DNA of 11,615 nt, taken from positions 1 through 11,615 of the forward strand of contig JAGDCQ010000194.1 in assembly GCA_017958465.1 (NCBI GenBank), given 5' to 3'. Below, one piece after another: positions 1-6,042 of the stretch (position 1 is the first letter of the stretch; each line of letters opens with the position of its first letter). The notes under the pieces were generated by a model that was not told the origin of the DNA, ran no database searches, and saw nothing but the letters and a program-made list of their open reading frames with translations. A program made the position numbers and the translations under genes. The stretch is from Lachnospiraceae bacterium (GTDB lineage: Bacteria; Bacillota; Clostridia; Lachnospirales; Lachnospiraceae).

Positions 1-1263
1 TGCAAAATATGTAAGACTAAGTGCTATTATTACTCCAGAAAACACTCCCCAAACAAATAATATTGTTATTCCCAAAGCCAGAGCAAAAAGTATGAAAAAT
101 ATCTGAACTAAAAAACCTCTTTCGGATATCCAATGGGTAAGATCTGTTACTCTGGCGATAAGCCAACCATCGATAGGAGTATGCGTATTACCATAGAAAA
201 ATGAAATAAGGATTTTGCTCAAGAAATCCAAAACCCAAACCTGAACAACAAACGATATTAACAGACTATTAATGGATATAAATACTTTATTTTCCGATTC
301 ACCTAGTAGTTGTTCCACCAATACAGCGATTATAGCCCCCAAAAGAAAATTGGTTATATAGCAGATAGCAACATAGGAGTCACTATACTCCCCAATTTCT
401 GTAATTGATGATACATATTCCACATCAAAGAAAGATTGAACAATTTCACCCCATGCCTTTATTTTGCCGAGAAGGAAGGAAACAAGAATTAATAATAATC
501 CAATTCCAAATACTATATACTCTTTTTTATTATTCTTGATTCCGAGATATCGGCGAATGAAGCCTTTCTTGGATTCTTCTTTTTGATTCTTCTCAGTAAT
601 AGGTTCATCATCGGTATCCCGGTGAACTCGTGCATCTTTTAGATCAGAATAATAAAAAGCGAAGATTTCTACAAATAATGCAATGACGTGTACAACTCCT
701 AATTGCGATTGCCACGATGAAGGTATTGAAGTTTCTATTATCGCAAAGGCTAATGCATTAATAAAAACAATAGGTGTAGATATGAGAGCACACCTGATAA
801 CTTGTGAAGATTTTGAGTGTTGGATCTTATCAAATGAATAGCCACCAAGAACTAAGAGCAATATAACTAAAAGTCCAATTGCTTTCCACTTTTTCGTGAT
901 TAGTGAAGATAGATAATGTGATATAACCTCTGTAGTTTGCGTTATTCCCCATGTAATCATTCCTTCGCGTTCTTCAACATAGCTTCTGCAATAGAATGAA
1001 ACCACTCCTGCCGCAAAGCCGGTTGCTTTAAAAAACACCCATATCATTTTTTCTTCAAAAATATCATCCAATGAATTTACTGAGATGCAGTATATTAATG
1101 CAAAGAAGACTAAACCCAGAATCATTGTCAAGTAGTTAGGATGTACATCTGTAACATTTAGCATTTGAACGACGCAAACAATGCTATAAACAACCAGAAC
1201 TGTCGAAATAATAATCAGGATAATCTTTTTTATTATATTTTGTAGTTTTTTAATTTGATCCAT
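1..1263 (-). CDS. Multi-pass membrane protein of unrecognised family (3' end outside window)
   Basis: An uninterrupted reading frame of 421 codons runs from an ATG at 1263-1261 to the window edge, so the C-terminus is missing. The visible protein is dominated by hydrophobic segments, at roughly residues 11-34, 43-63, 73-91, 127-143, 155-176, 188-205, 249-266, 297-318, 327-348 and 384-418, giving about ten membrane passes. One charged loop (about residues 206-248, rich in D, E, K and R) lies in the middle and is probably cytoplasmic. I see no nucleotide-binding, protease or nuclease motif and cannot name a family. In-frame stops at 1305-1303 and 1293-1291 rule out a longer start. The ribosome binding site is only A-rich with GAA triplets, not GGAGG. 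The gene is AT-rich in base and codon use, unlike the genes from 1947 onward, which suggests different ancestry. A membrane location is well supported; the function is unknown. Confidence 0.85.
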   Translation of the reverse strand, partial: MDQIKKLQNIIKKIILIIISTVLVVYSIVCVVQMLNVTDVHPNYLTMILGLVFFALIYCISVNSLDDIFEEKMIWVFFKATGFAAGVVSFYCRSYVEEREGMITWGITQTTEVISHYLSSLITKKWKAIGLLVILLLVLGGYSFDKIQHSKSSQVIRCALISTPIVFINALAFAIIETSIPSSWQSQLGVVHVIALFVEIFAFYYSDLKDARVHRDTDDEPITEKNQKEESKKGFIRRYLGIKNNKKEYIVFGIGLLLILVSFLLGKIKAWGEIVQSFFDVEYVSSITEIGEYSDSYVAICYITNFLLGAIIAVLVEQLLGESENKVFISINSLLISFVVQVWVLDFLSKILISFFYGNTHTPIDGWLIARVTDLTHWISERGFLVQIFFILFALALGITILFVWGVFSGVIIALSLTYFA

Positions 1264-1539
1264 TTCTTTTTCAATTGGTTTAATAGTAGTTTATATGCAG
1301 AATTATTTTTCTGAATAAAAGAATTTACCTTTCGCATTAAACGAATCTACTAGCTCAAGGATATATCCATTTTTGTTGTGGACTTTTTAATGCTTTTCCG
1401 CAATGATGACAAAGGGCAGTCTTACGTAAAAGATCCATTTACTTGTCACAACAATTGCGAAAAATAACACGACAATAACGAACCAGATAATAAAGTCTGC
1501 CTATGCTTTTAAGTTTTTTTTATTGGAATTGTCTATATC

Positions 1540-1568
1540 ATTATCTACTTTTTCTCCCTCATTGTCAA
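1540..1568 (-). promoter_or_regulatory. Sigma-70-like promoter for the minus-strand membrane gene
   Basis: On the minus strand a perfect -35 TTGACA (1568-1563) is followed after exactly 17 bases by a -10 GATAAT (1545-1540), five of six matches to consensus. Transcription would start near 1533 and run toward the ATG at 1263, giving an untranslated leader of about 270 bases. It is the best promoter match in the left part of the window. AT-rich DNA produces chance matches, so this stays a prediction. Confidence 0.55.
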
Positions 1569-1741
1569 TAATTTTTGTTTTTCTCACAAACTTTTTGGCA
1601 ATAATAACGCAAAATATACATCCGATTCATTGACTCTCTTCAAAATTCGTAGTTCAAAACCGCTATATTTTGAAATGCAATACTTAAAACATTTAATTTC
1701 TAAATCCCTCAGCCTCCTAGTAAATGCCGCTTTGTAATACT

Positions 1742-1771
1742 TTGATTCTCGCCGTAAGGCCTCGGTATAAT
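1742..1771 (+). promoter_or_regulatory. Candidate promoter 1 for the YczE-like gene
   Basis: TTGATT (1742-1747) and a perfect TATAAT (1766-1771) are separated by 18 bases. Transcription would begin near 1779, about 170 bases before the ATG at 1947. Confidence 0.4.
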
Positions 1772-1842
1772 GACCGACATCTCGTGCTCAATGCAGACTA
1801 GATCATTTACCTTCTGCATCGCATTCTTGGAAAAGAAAAAGA

Positions 1843-1871
1843 TTGTCCTGCAAGTGTAAATGTGATAAAAT
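1843..1871 (+). promoter_or_regulatory. Candidate promoter 2 for the YczE-like gene
   Basis: TTGTCC (1843-1848) and TAAAAT (1866-1871) are separated by 17 bases, four and five matches to the two consensus boxes. This would give a shorter leader of about 70 bases. It is an alternative to, or works in tandem with, the site at 1742-1771. Confidence 0.35.
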
Positions 1872-1946
1872 CTAGTTTCAACTTCCCAGGTCTGTTCGGA
1901 AGTAGATGTCGTATAGAAATGGTGGATGAAAGGTTCCTGAAACGTA

Positions 1947-2612
1947 ATGAAAGATAAGATAGATCTTAAAAATATCATACACTGGCTTGCGGGGATTGTA
2001 GCCTGCAGTTTTGGTGTCTGTATGTGCACCAAAGCAGGTTTCGGTCTCTCTATGATCGCTGCGCCGCCATATATCCTGCATGTGTTTATGAGCAGGTTTT
2101 TCTCATGGTATACGCAAGGGCGCTCGGAATATATCTGGGAGCTTTTTTTGTTGATAGTGATGTGTATTGCGATCCAAAGGTTCAGGCTCAAGTTCCTGCT
2201 TTCCTTTGGAACCGCCGTTCTTGTCGGACTTCTGATCGACGGGTTCTTCAGTATCCTTGGCGGGAACGGAAGCTATTCAACACTTGCCGGGCGGATAGTG
2301 GCTTTTATTGTCGGTACTCTGATCACGTGCTGCGCGATTGCTTTTATCTTCAGGACAACTTTACCCGGACAGGTTTATGAGATGTTTGTTATAAACGTAT
2401 CCGAGCGTTACGGCTTTGACCGGGATAAGGTGAAGCTCGTGCATGATATCTGCATGCTCGTTATATCTCTTGTCCTGGCGTTTGCTCTGACGGGCGGTTT
2501 TACCGGGATCGGCATCGGAACCGTGGTCACAGCCTTTATAAACTCGCCGCTGATAAAGTTTTTCGGAATGATCATCGATAAAGCGGAAAACTCATTGCAA
2601 AAACCCAAATGA
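1947..2612 (+). CDS. YczE/YyaS/YitT-family integral membrane protein
   Basis: The 221-residue product is almost wholly membrane embedded, with hydrophobic segments at about residues 10-32, 60-78, 82-104, 113-135 and 165-185. The C-terminal part around residues 187-208 has the Gly-rich pattern GIGIGTVVTAFINSP, followed by LIKFF. That pattern is typical of the YczE branch of the YitT-like membrane proteins, and the length fits that family. The family is poorly characterised; a transport role is often assumed but I cannot name a substrate. The ATG at 1947 is chosen because an in-frame TGA at 1938-1940 blocks extension and a later Met would remove the first membrane segment. The ribosome binding site (GAAAGG, 1928-1933) is weak and distant. 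Base composition changes near this gene from AT-rich upstream to balanced downstream. It lies 103 bases upstream of araA on the same strand, without an obvious terminator between them. Confidence 0.8.
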   Translation: MKDKIDLKNIIHWLAGIVACSFGVCMCTKAGFGLSMIAAPPYILHVFMSRFFSWYTQGRSEYIWELFLLIVMCIAIQRFRLKFLLSFGTAVLVGLLIDGFFSILGGNGSYSTLAGRIVAFIVGTLITCCAIAFIFRTTLPGQVYEMFVINVSERYGFDRDKVKLVHDICMLVISLVLAFALTGGFTGIGIGTVVTAFINSPLIKFFGMIIDKAENSLQKPK

Positions 2613-2623
2613 TATATTACAAT
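2595..2623 (+). promoter_or_regulatory. Candidate upstream promoter of araA
   Basis: TTGCAA (2595-2600, inside the end of the YczE-like gene) and TACAAT (2618-2623) are spaced by 17 bases, four and five matches to consensus. The start would be near 2630, immediately before the inverted repeat at 2632-2650. The -10 box lies inside a small palindrome, TTACA-A-TGTAA (2617-2627). Confidence 0.4.
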
Positions 2624-2631
2624 GTAAAATA

Positions 2632-2650
2632 GTTTAGGGATAATCTAAAC
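2632..2650. promoter_or_regulatory. Inverted repeat, possible operator of araA
   Basis: GTTTAG (2632-2637) and CTAAAC (2645-2650) form perfect 6-base arms around a 7-base spacer. The position, just after the predicted start from the 2595-2623 promoter and ahead of the promoter at 2670, suits a repressor site. It does not match the AraR operator known from Bacillus, so the regulator is unknown. Confidence 0.3.
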
Positions 2651-2669
2651 ATCCGGGGAAATGCGGTTT

Positions 2670-2697
2670 TTGACAGCAATAGTCCCTGCGGGATAAA
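2670..2697 (+). promoter_or_regulatory. Candidate proximal promoter of araA
   Basis: A perfect -35 TTGACA (2670-2675) is followed by GATAAA (2692-2697) after 16 bases. Transcription would begin close to 2704, leaving a leader of only about a dozen bases that still includes the GGAGG ribosome binding site. The -10 match is moderate (four of six). Confidence 0.35.
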
Positions 2698-2715
2698 GTA
2701 TATTTGGAGGATATC

Positions 2716-4182
2716 ATGAAAAAACGAGTTTTCTGGTTTGTAGTCGGTTCACAGTTCCTGTACGGCGATGACGTTTTAAGAACTGTTGAGAAGAGAAGTG
2801 CAGAAATGGCAGAAGAGCTTTCGAAAAAGCTCCCTTATCCGCTTGTTTTCAAAGCCATAGGCGTAACCGCCGACGGCATCACAAAGGTCATCAAAGAAGC
2901 TAATTATGACGATGAGTGCGCAGGTATCGTAACCTGGTGCCATACGTTTTCACCTTCTAAAATGTGGATCAACGGCTTTGAGCTGCTTCAGAAGCCTTAT
3001 CTCCATTTTGCTACACAGTATAATCTTGAGATCCCCAACGATGAGATAGATATGGATTTCATGAACCTTAACCAGGCTGCTCACGGCGACAGGGAGCACG
3101 GCTTTATTGCCGCAAGGCTCCGTATGCCCCGCAAAGTCATCGCCGGCTACTGGAAGGATGATGAGGTCATCGGCCGCATCGGAAGCTGGATGAAGGCTGC
3201 TGTGGGCGTTGCTGTTTCCAAGGAGATGAAGGTAATGCGCTTTGGCGACAACATGCGTGAAGTTGCGGTTACCGAAGGCGATAAGGTAGAGGTTCAGAAG
3301 AAGCTCGGCTGGCAGGTCAACACCTGGGCTGTGGGCGATCTTGTTAAAGAGATGAATGCCGTTACAGAGGCCGAAGTTGATGAAAAATACAATGAGTACC
3401 TTTCAAAATATGATGTAGCGACGGAGAATACCGCTGCTATCCGTTATCAGGCAAGAGAAGAGATCGCCATCAGGAAGATGATGGATCGCGAGGGCTGCCT
3501 TGCTTTCACGAACACATTCCAGGATCTTTACGGAATGGAGCAGCTTCCGGGCCTTGCTTCCCAGAATATCATGGCTGCAGGCTACGGCTACGGCGGCGAG
3601 GGCGACTGGAAAGTTTCCGCAATGACAGCTATCTTAAAAGCTATGGGCGAGAACGGGAACGGTGCTTCGGGCTTTATGGAGGATTACACCTACCATCTTG
3701 TAAAGGGACACGAGTTCTCCCTTGGCGCTCACATGCTTGAGGTTTGCCCTTCCCTTGCGGCTGACAAGCCCAGGATCGAGACACATCACCTTGGCATCGG
3801 CATGAACGAGAAAGACCCTGCCCGCCTTGTGTTTGAAGGAAAAGCCGGCAAAGGTATCGTTGTGAGCCTTATCGATATGGGCGGAAGGCTTCGCCTGATC
3901 GTTCAGGATATTGAGGCAGTTAAGCCTATCATGCCTATGCCCAATCTTCCTGTTGCCCGTGTAATGTGGAGGGCTATGCCCGATCTTGCAACAGGCGTAG
4001 AGTGCTGGATCACTGCAGGCGGTGCACATCACACGGTTCTTTCTTATGATGTTACCGCAGAGCAGATGGCCGATTTCGCACGTATGATGGATATAGAGTT
4101 TGTCCACATCAGCAAGGAAACCACTCCTGAAGCACTGGAAGAAAAACTTATGCTAATGGATATTGCATGGAAACTTAAATAA
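2716..4182 (+). CDS. araA: L-arabinose isomerase
   Basis: The enzyme converts L-arabinose to L-ribulose in the cytoplasm, the first step of bacterial arabinose breakdown. The 488-residue product matches the usual length (about 500). Family hallmarks are visible in order: GSQFLYGDD (11-19), WCHTFSPSKMW (74-84), GYGGEGDWK (291-299), MEDYTYH (321-327), ETHHLGIG (355-362) and ITAGGAHHT (432-440). The Mn-binding residues known from the E. coli enzyme map with a constant offset of 11 to E295, E322, H339 and H439, so it should be active. The ATG at 2716 is chosen over the in-frame TTG at 2704 because GGAGG (2706-2710) sits five bases before the ATG and would lie inside the longer form. No araB or araD accompanies it here, so ribulokinase and the epimerase must be encoded elsewhere. 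Two candidate promoters and an inverted repeat lie just upstream. Confidence 0.96.
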   Translation: MKKRVFWFVVGSQFLYGDDVLRTVEKRSAEMAEELSKKLPYPLVFKAIGVTADGITKVIKEANYDDECAGIVTWCHTFSPSKMWINGFELLQKPYLHFATQYNLEIPNDEIDMDFMNLNQAAHGDREHGFIAARLRMPRKVIAGYWKDDEVIGRIGSWMKAAVGVAVSKEMKVMRFGDNMREVAVTEGDKVEVQKKLGWQVNTWAVGDLVKEMNAVTEAEVDEKYNEYLSKYDVATENTAAIRYQAREEIAIRKMMDREGCLAFTNTFQDLYGMEQLPGLASQNIMAAGYGYGGEGDWKVSAMTAILKAMGENGNGASGFMEDYTYHLVKGHEFSLGAHMLEVCPSLAADKPRIETHHLGIGMNEKDPARLVFEGKAGKGIVVSLIDMGGRLRLIVQDIEAVKPIMPMPNLPVARVMWRAMPDLATGVECWITAGGAHHTVLSYDVTAEQMADFARMMDIEFVHISKETTPEALEEKLMLMDIAWKLK

Positions 4183-4191
4183 GTGTATAGT
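4163..4191 (+). promoter_or_regulatory. Candidate promoter of the ABC exporter operon
   Basis: TTGCAT (4163-4168) and TATAGT (4186-4191) are separated by 17 bases. The -35 is weak (three matches) and the -10 strong (five). The box pair overlaps the end of araA, and the start would fall near 4198, inside the palindrome at 4195-4214, which would suit repressor control. Confidence 0.3.
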
Positions 4192-4194
4192 TGT

Positions 4195-4214
4195 CTTGTA
4201 AGGTTACTTACAAG
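4195..4214. promoter_or_regulatory. Perfect palindrome between araA and exporter, possible operator
   Basis: CTTGTAAG (4195-4202) and CTTACAAG (4207-4214) are perfect 8-base inverted arms around GTTA. No T-run follows, so it is not a typical terminator. Its symmetry and its position at the predicted transcription start resemble operators of dimeric repressors such as MarR or TetR types, which often control multidrug ABC pairs. No such regulator gene is in the window. Confidence 0.4.
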
Positions 4215-4228
4215 TCGGAATACGAGGT

Positions 4229-4251
4229 GCCGCCGGCTTTTTGCCGGCGGT
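4229..4251 (+). terminator. Strong GC hairpin in the exporter leader, possible terminator or attenuator
   Basis: GCCGCCGGC (4229-4237) pairs with GCCGGCGGT (4243-4251) around a TTTTT loop: eight Watson-Crick pairs plus one G-U. The following tail TATTGTTGT is only partly T-rich, so it may terminate araA transcripts weakly, act in the exporter leader, or stabilise the araA mRNA end. Confidence 0.4.
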
Positions 4252-4259
4252 ATTGTTGT

Positions 4260-4277
4260 GTGCGGGAGTGCCCGCAC
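4260..4277 (+). promoter_or_regulatory. Third leader hairpin before the exporter start
   Basis: GTGCGGG (4260-4266) and CCCGCAC (4271-4277) form a 7-pair stem with a 4-base loop, ending 6 bases before the GGAGGG ribosome binding site (4284-4289). A stem so close to the binding site could affect translation of the first exporter subunit; this is inferred from position only. Confidence 0.35.
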
Positions 4278-4293
4278 TAAGGTGGAGGGTGTT

Positions 4294-6042
4294 TTGAAGA
4301 GACTCTGGATCTTTCTTAAAGGATATACTAAGGAATGCGTGCTTGCGCCGCTCTTTAAGCTGTTTGAGGCGTCGCTTGAGCTTATTGTGCCGCTTGTCGT
4401 GGCGGCTATGATCGATAATGGTATCGCGAACGGCGATAAGGCTTATGTTGTGAAGATGTGCTTTGTGCTCATCGGCTTTGCTGTCGTCGGGCTCGCTTTT
4501 TCGATCACGGCCCAGTTTTTTGCTGCCCGCGCGGCTGTTGGCTTTGCGACGGAGCTGAGACACGGTCTTTTTGCGCATATCGAAAAGCTGTCCTTTTCTA
4601 ATATTGACGGGCAGGGAGCGGATACCCTCATCACCAGGATGACGGGCGATATTAACCAGCTCCAGAGCGGCGTAAATATGACGCTCCGCCTGTTTTTACG
4701 TTCCCCTTTTATAGTGCTTGGCGCAATGATCATGGCCTTTACGGTCGATGTTAAGGCTGCGCTTGTTTTTGCCGTTGTGATCCCTGTTTTGTCACTTGCT
4801 GTGTTTGCACTGCTCCTTCTTGGTATCCCTAAGTTTGACAGCGTACAGCGGGCGACAGACAAGCTTACGGGAAAGACAAGAGAAAACCTCACAGGTGTGC
4901 GCGTTATCAGGGCTTTTGCAAAAGAAGAGGACGAGATCCGCGGGTATTCCCTTGCTACGGAGCTTCTTGAGAAGCTCCAGGTGAAAGCAGCAAACTTTAC
5001 GGCGCTCATGAATCCCGTGACCTTTGTGCTGATAAATATCGGGCTTGTTGCCCTTATCTACACAGGCGCTGTGAGAGTTCATGTGGGGGCTATCTCACAG
5101 GGTGCGGTTGTTGCGCTTGTAAACTATATGTCACAGATCCTTGTGGAGCTTATAAAGCTTGCAAACCTTGTGATCACGATAACTAAAGCCGTAGCCTGCG
5201 GGAAGCGCGTGAACGGGCTTTTGGAGGTTCCGGAGGGCATGCCTGCAGAGGCCGGAAACGAAGGCCCCGCAACTTCCGGGGCGGAACCGCAAACGCCTGT
5301 TTCCGGCGGGGAGGCAAACGGCAGGGTTCCCGTTGTCAGCTTCAGGAACGTTTCTGTCAGGTATTACGAGGGTGCAGATGAGGCACTCAAAGATATTGAT
5401 TTTGATGTTTACAAAGGCGAAACTGTTGGGATCATAGGCGGTACCGGCTCCGGAAAGACTACGCTTATGGGCCTTATCCCGAGGTTTTATGATGTTTCTG
5501 CGGGCGCGTGCCTTGTGGACGGAAAAGATGTGCGCTCCTACGATCCTGAAAAGCTTCGGGAAAAGATCGTTACAGTCCTGCAAAAGGCTGTGCTCTTCAA
5601 GGGCACGGTGCGGGATAACCTGAGGATGGGCAAACCGGACGCGACCGATGATGAGATAATAGAAGCCTTGAAGCGTGCCCAGGCCTATGATTTTGTTATG
5701 TCTAAGAACGGTCTTGATACGCAGGTGGAGCAGGAGGGCAGGAATTTTTCCGGCGGCCAGCGCCAGAGGCTTTCCATCGCGAGGGCACTGATCAAAAAGC
5801 CGGAGGTGCTTATCCTTGACGACAGCTCATCGGCCCTTGACTACGCTACGGATGCGGCGCTCAGAAAGGCGATCAGCGAAAACCTCGGGGACACTACGCT
5901 TTTTGTAGTCTCGCAGCGTGCGGGGACCCTTGCAGGCGCCGACAAGGTTGTGGTACTTGAAGACGGCGAAGCCGTCGGCATCGGAAAGCACGAGGAACTG
6001 CTCAAAACTTGTGATGTTTACAGGGAGATAGCAAACGCATGA
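4294..6042 (+). CDS. ABC exporter half-transporter, subunit with degenerate ATPase site
   Basis: This is a 582-residue fused membrane and ATPase subunit of an exporter. The transmembrane domain spans about residues 15-310 and the nucleotide-binding domain about 347-582. Visible motifs are Walker A GGTGSGKTT (382-390), Q-loop Q430, a canonical signature FSGGQ (485-489) and Walker B LILDD (506-510). The catalytic Glu after Walker B is Asp (D510) and the switch-loop His is Gln (Q541). Both changes are known from degenerate-site subunits such as TM287 of TM287/288. A Gly/Pro/Ala/Glu-rich linker (about 318-344) joins the domains. The start is TTG at 4294, four bases after GGAGGG (4284-4289). A longer in-frame GTG at 4183 would begin next to the araA stop, translate through three hairpins and lengthen the protein beyond the family norm. 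The stop overlaps the start of the next gene (ATGA), so the two are co-translated. The substrate cannot be read from the sequence; drugs, lipids or peptides are all possible. Confidence 0.92.
   Translation: MKRLWIFLKGYTKECVLAPLFKLFEASLELIVPLVVAAMIDNGIANGDKAYVVKMCFVLIGFAVVGLAFSITAQFFAARAAVGFATELRHGLFAHIEKLSFSNIDGQGADTLITRMTGDINQLQSGVNMTLRLFLRSPFIVLGAMIMAFTVDVKAALVFAVVIPVLSLAVFALLLLGIPKFDSVQRATDKLTGKTRENLTGVRVIRAFAKEEDEIRGYSLATELLEKLQVKAANFTALMNPVTFVLINIGLVALIYTGAVRVHVGAISQGAVVALVNYMSQILVELIKLANLVITITKAVACGKRVNGLLEVPEGMPAEAGNEGPATSGAEPQTPVSGGEANGRVPVVSFRNVSVRYYEGADEALKDIDFDVYKGETVGIIGGTGSGKTTLMGLIPRFYDVSAGACLVDGKDVRSYDPEKLREKIVTVLQKAVLFKGTVRDNLRMGKPDATDDEIIEALKRAQAYDFVMSKNGLDTQVEQEGRNFSGGQRQRLSIARALIKKPEVLILDDSSSALDYATDAALRKAISENLGDTTLFVVSQRAGTLAGADKVVVLEDGEAVGIGKHEELLKTCDVYREIANA

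Larger units (their letters stand above)
1264..1946. other. AT-rich gene-poor spacer
   Basis: About 680 bases separate the divergent genes at 1263 (minus) and 1947 (plus). No reading frame has both a credible start and a ribosome binding site. Open stretches exist on both strands: minus 1787-1584 (67 codons, no ATG), plus 1802-1957 (51 codons) and several fragments in the frame of the downstream minus gene. Their number and length are about what chance gives in AT-rich DNA. Three sigma-70-like promoter candidates are listed separately. No tRNA, direct repeat array or clear terminator was seen. Confidence 0.6.

Noticed and set aside
1584..1787. Minus-strand 67-codon open stretch
   Set aside because: No ATG or GTG start and no recognisable motif; roughly one such stretch is expected by chance in this spacer.
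1802..1957. Plus-strand 51-codon open stretch overlapping the start of the YczE-like gene
   Set aside because: It looks protein-like but has only a GTG or a late ATG as start, no binding site, and an in-frame TAG just upstream; its length is expected by chance.
1709..2191. Minus-strand 160-codon frame
   Set aside because: It overlaps the first third of the YczE-like gene antisense, has no family features and no ribosome binding site.
2704..2715. TTG at 2704 as start of araA
   Set aside because: The GGAGG binding site would lie inside the coding sequence, while the ATG at 2716 has ideal spacing.
4183..4293. GTG at 4183 as start of the first ABC subunit
   Set aside because: It has no binding site, would translate through three hairpins and would add 37 residues not typical of the family; TTG at 4294 has GGAGGG.
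4443..5009. Minus-strand 188-codon frame
   Set aside because: Antisense shadow within the membrane domain of the first ABC subunit.
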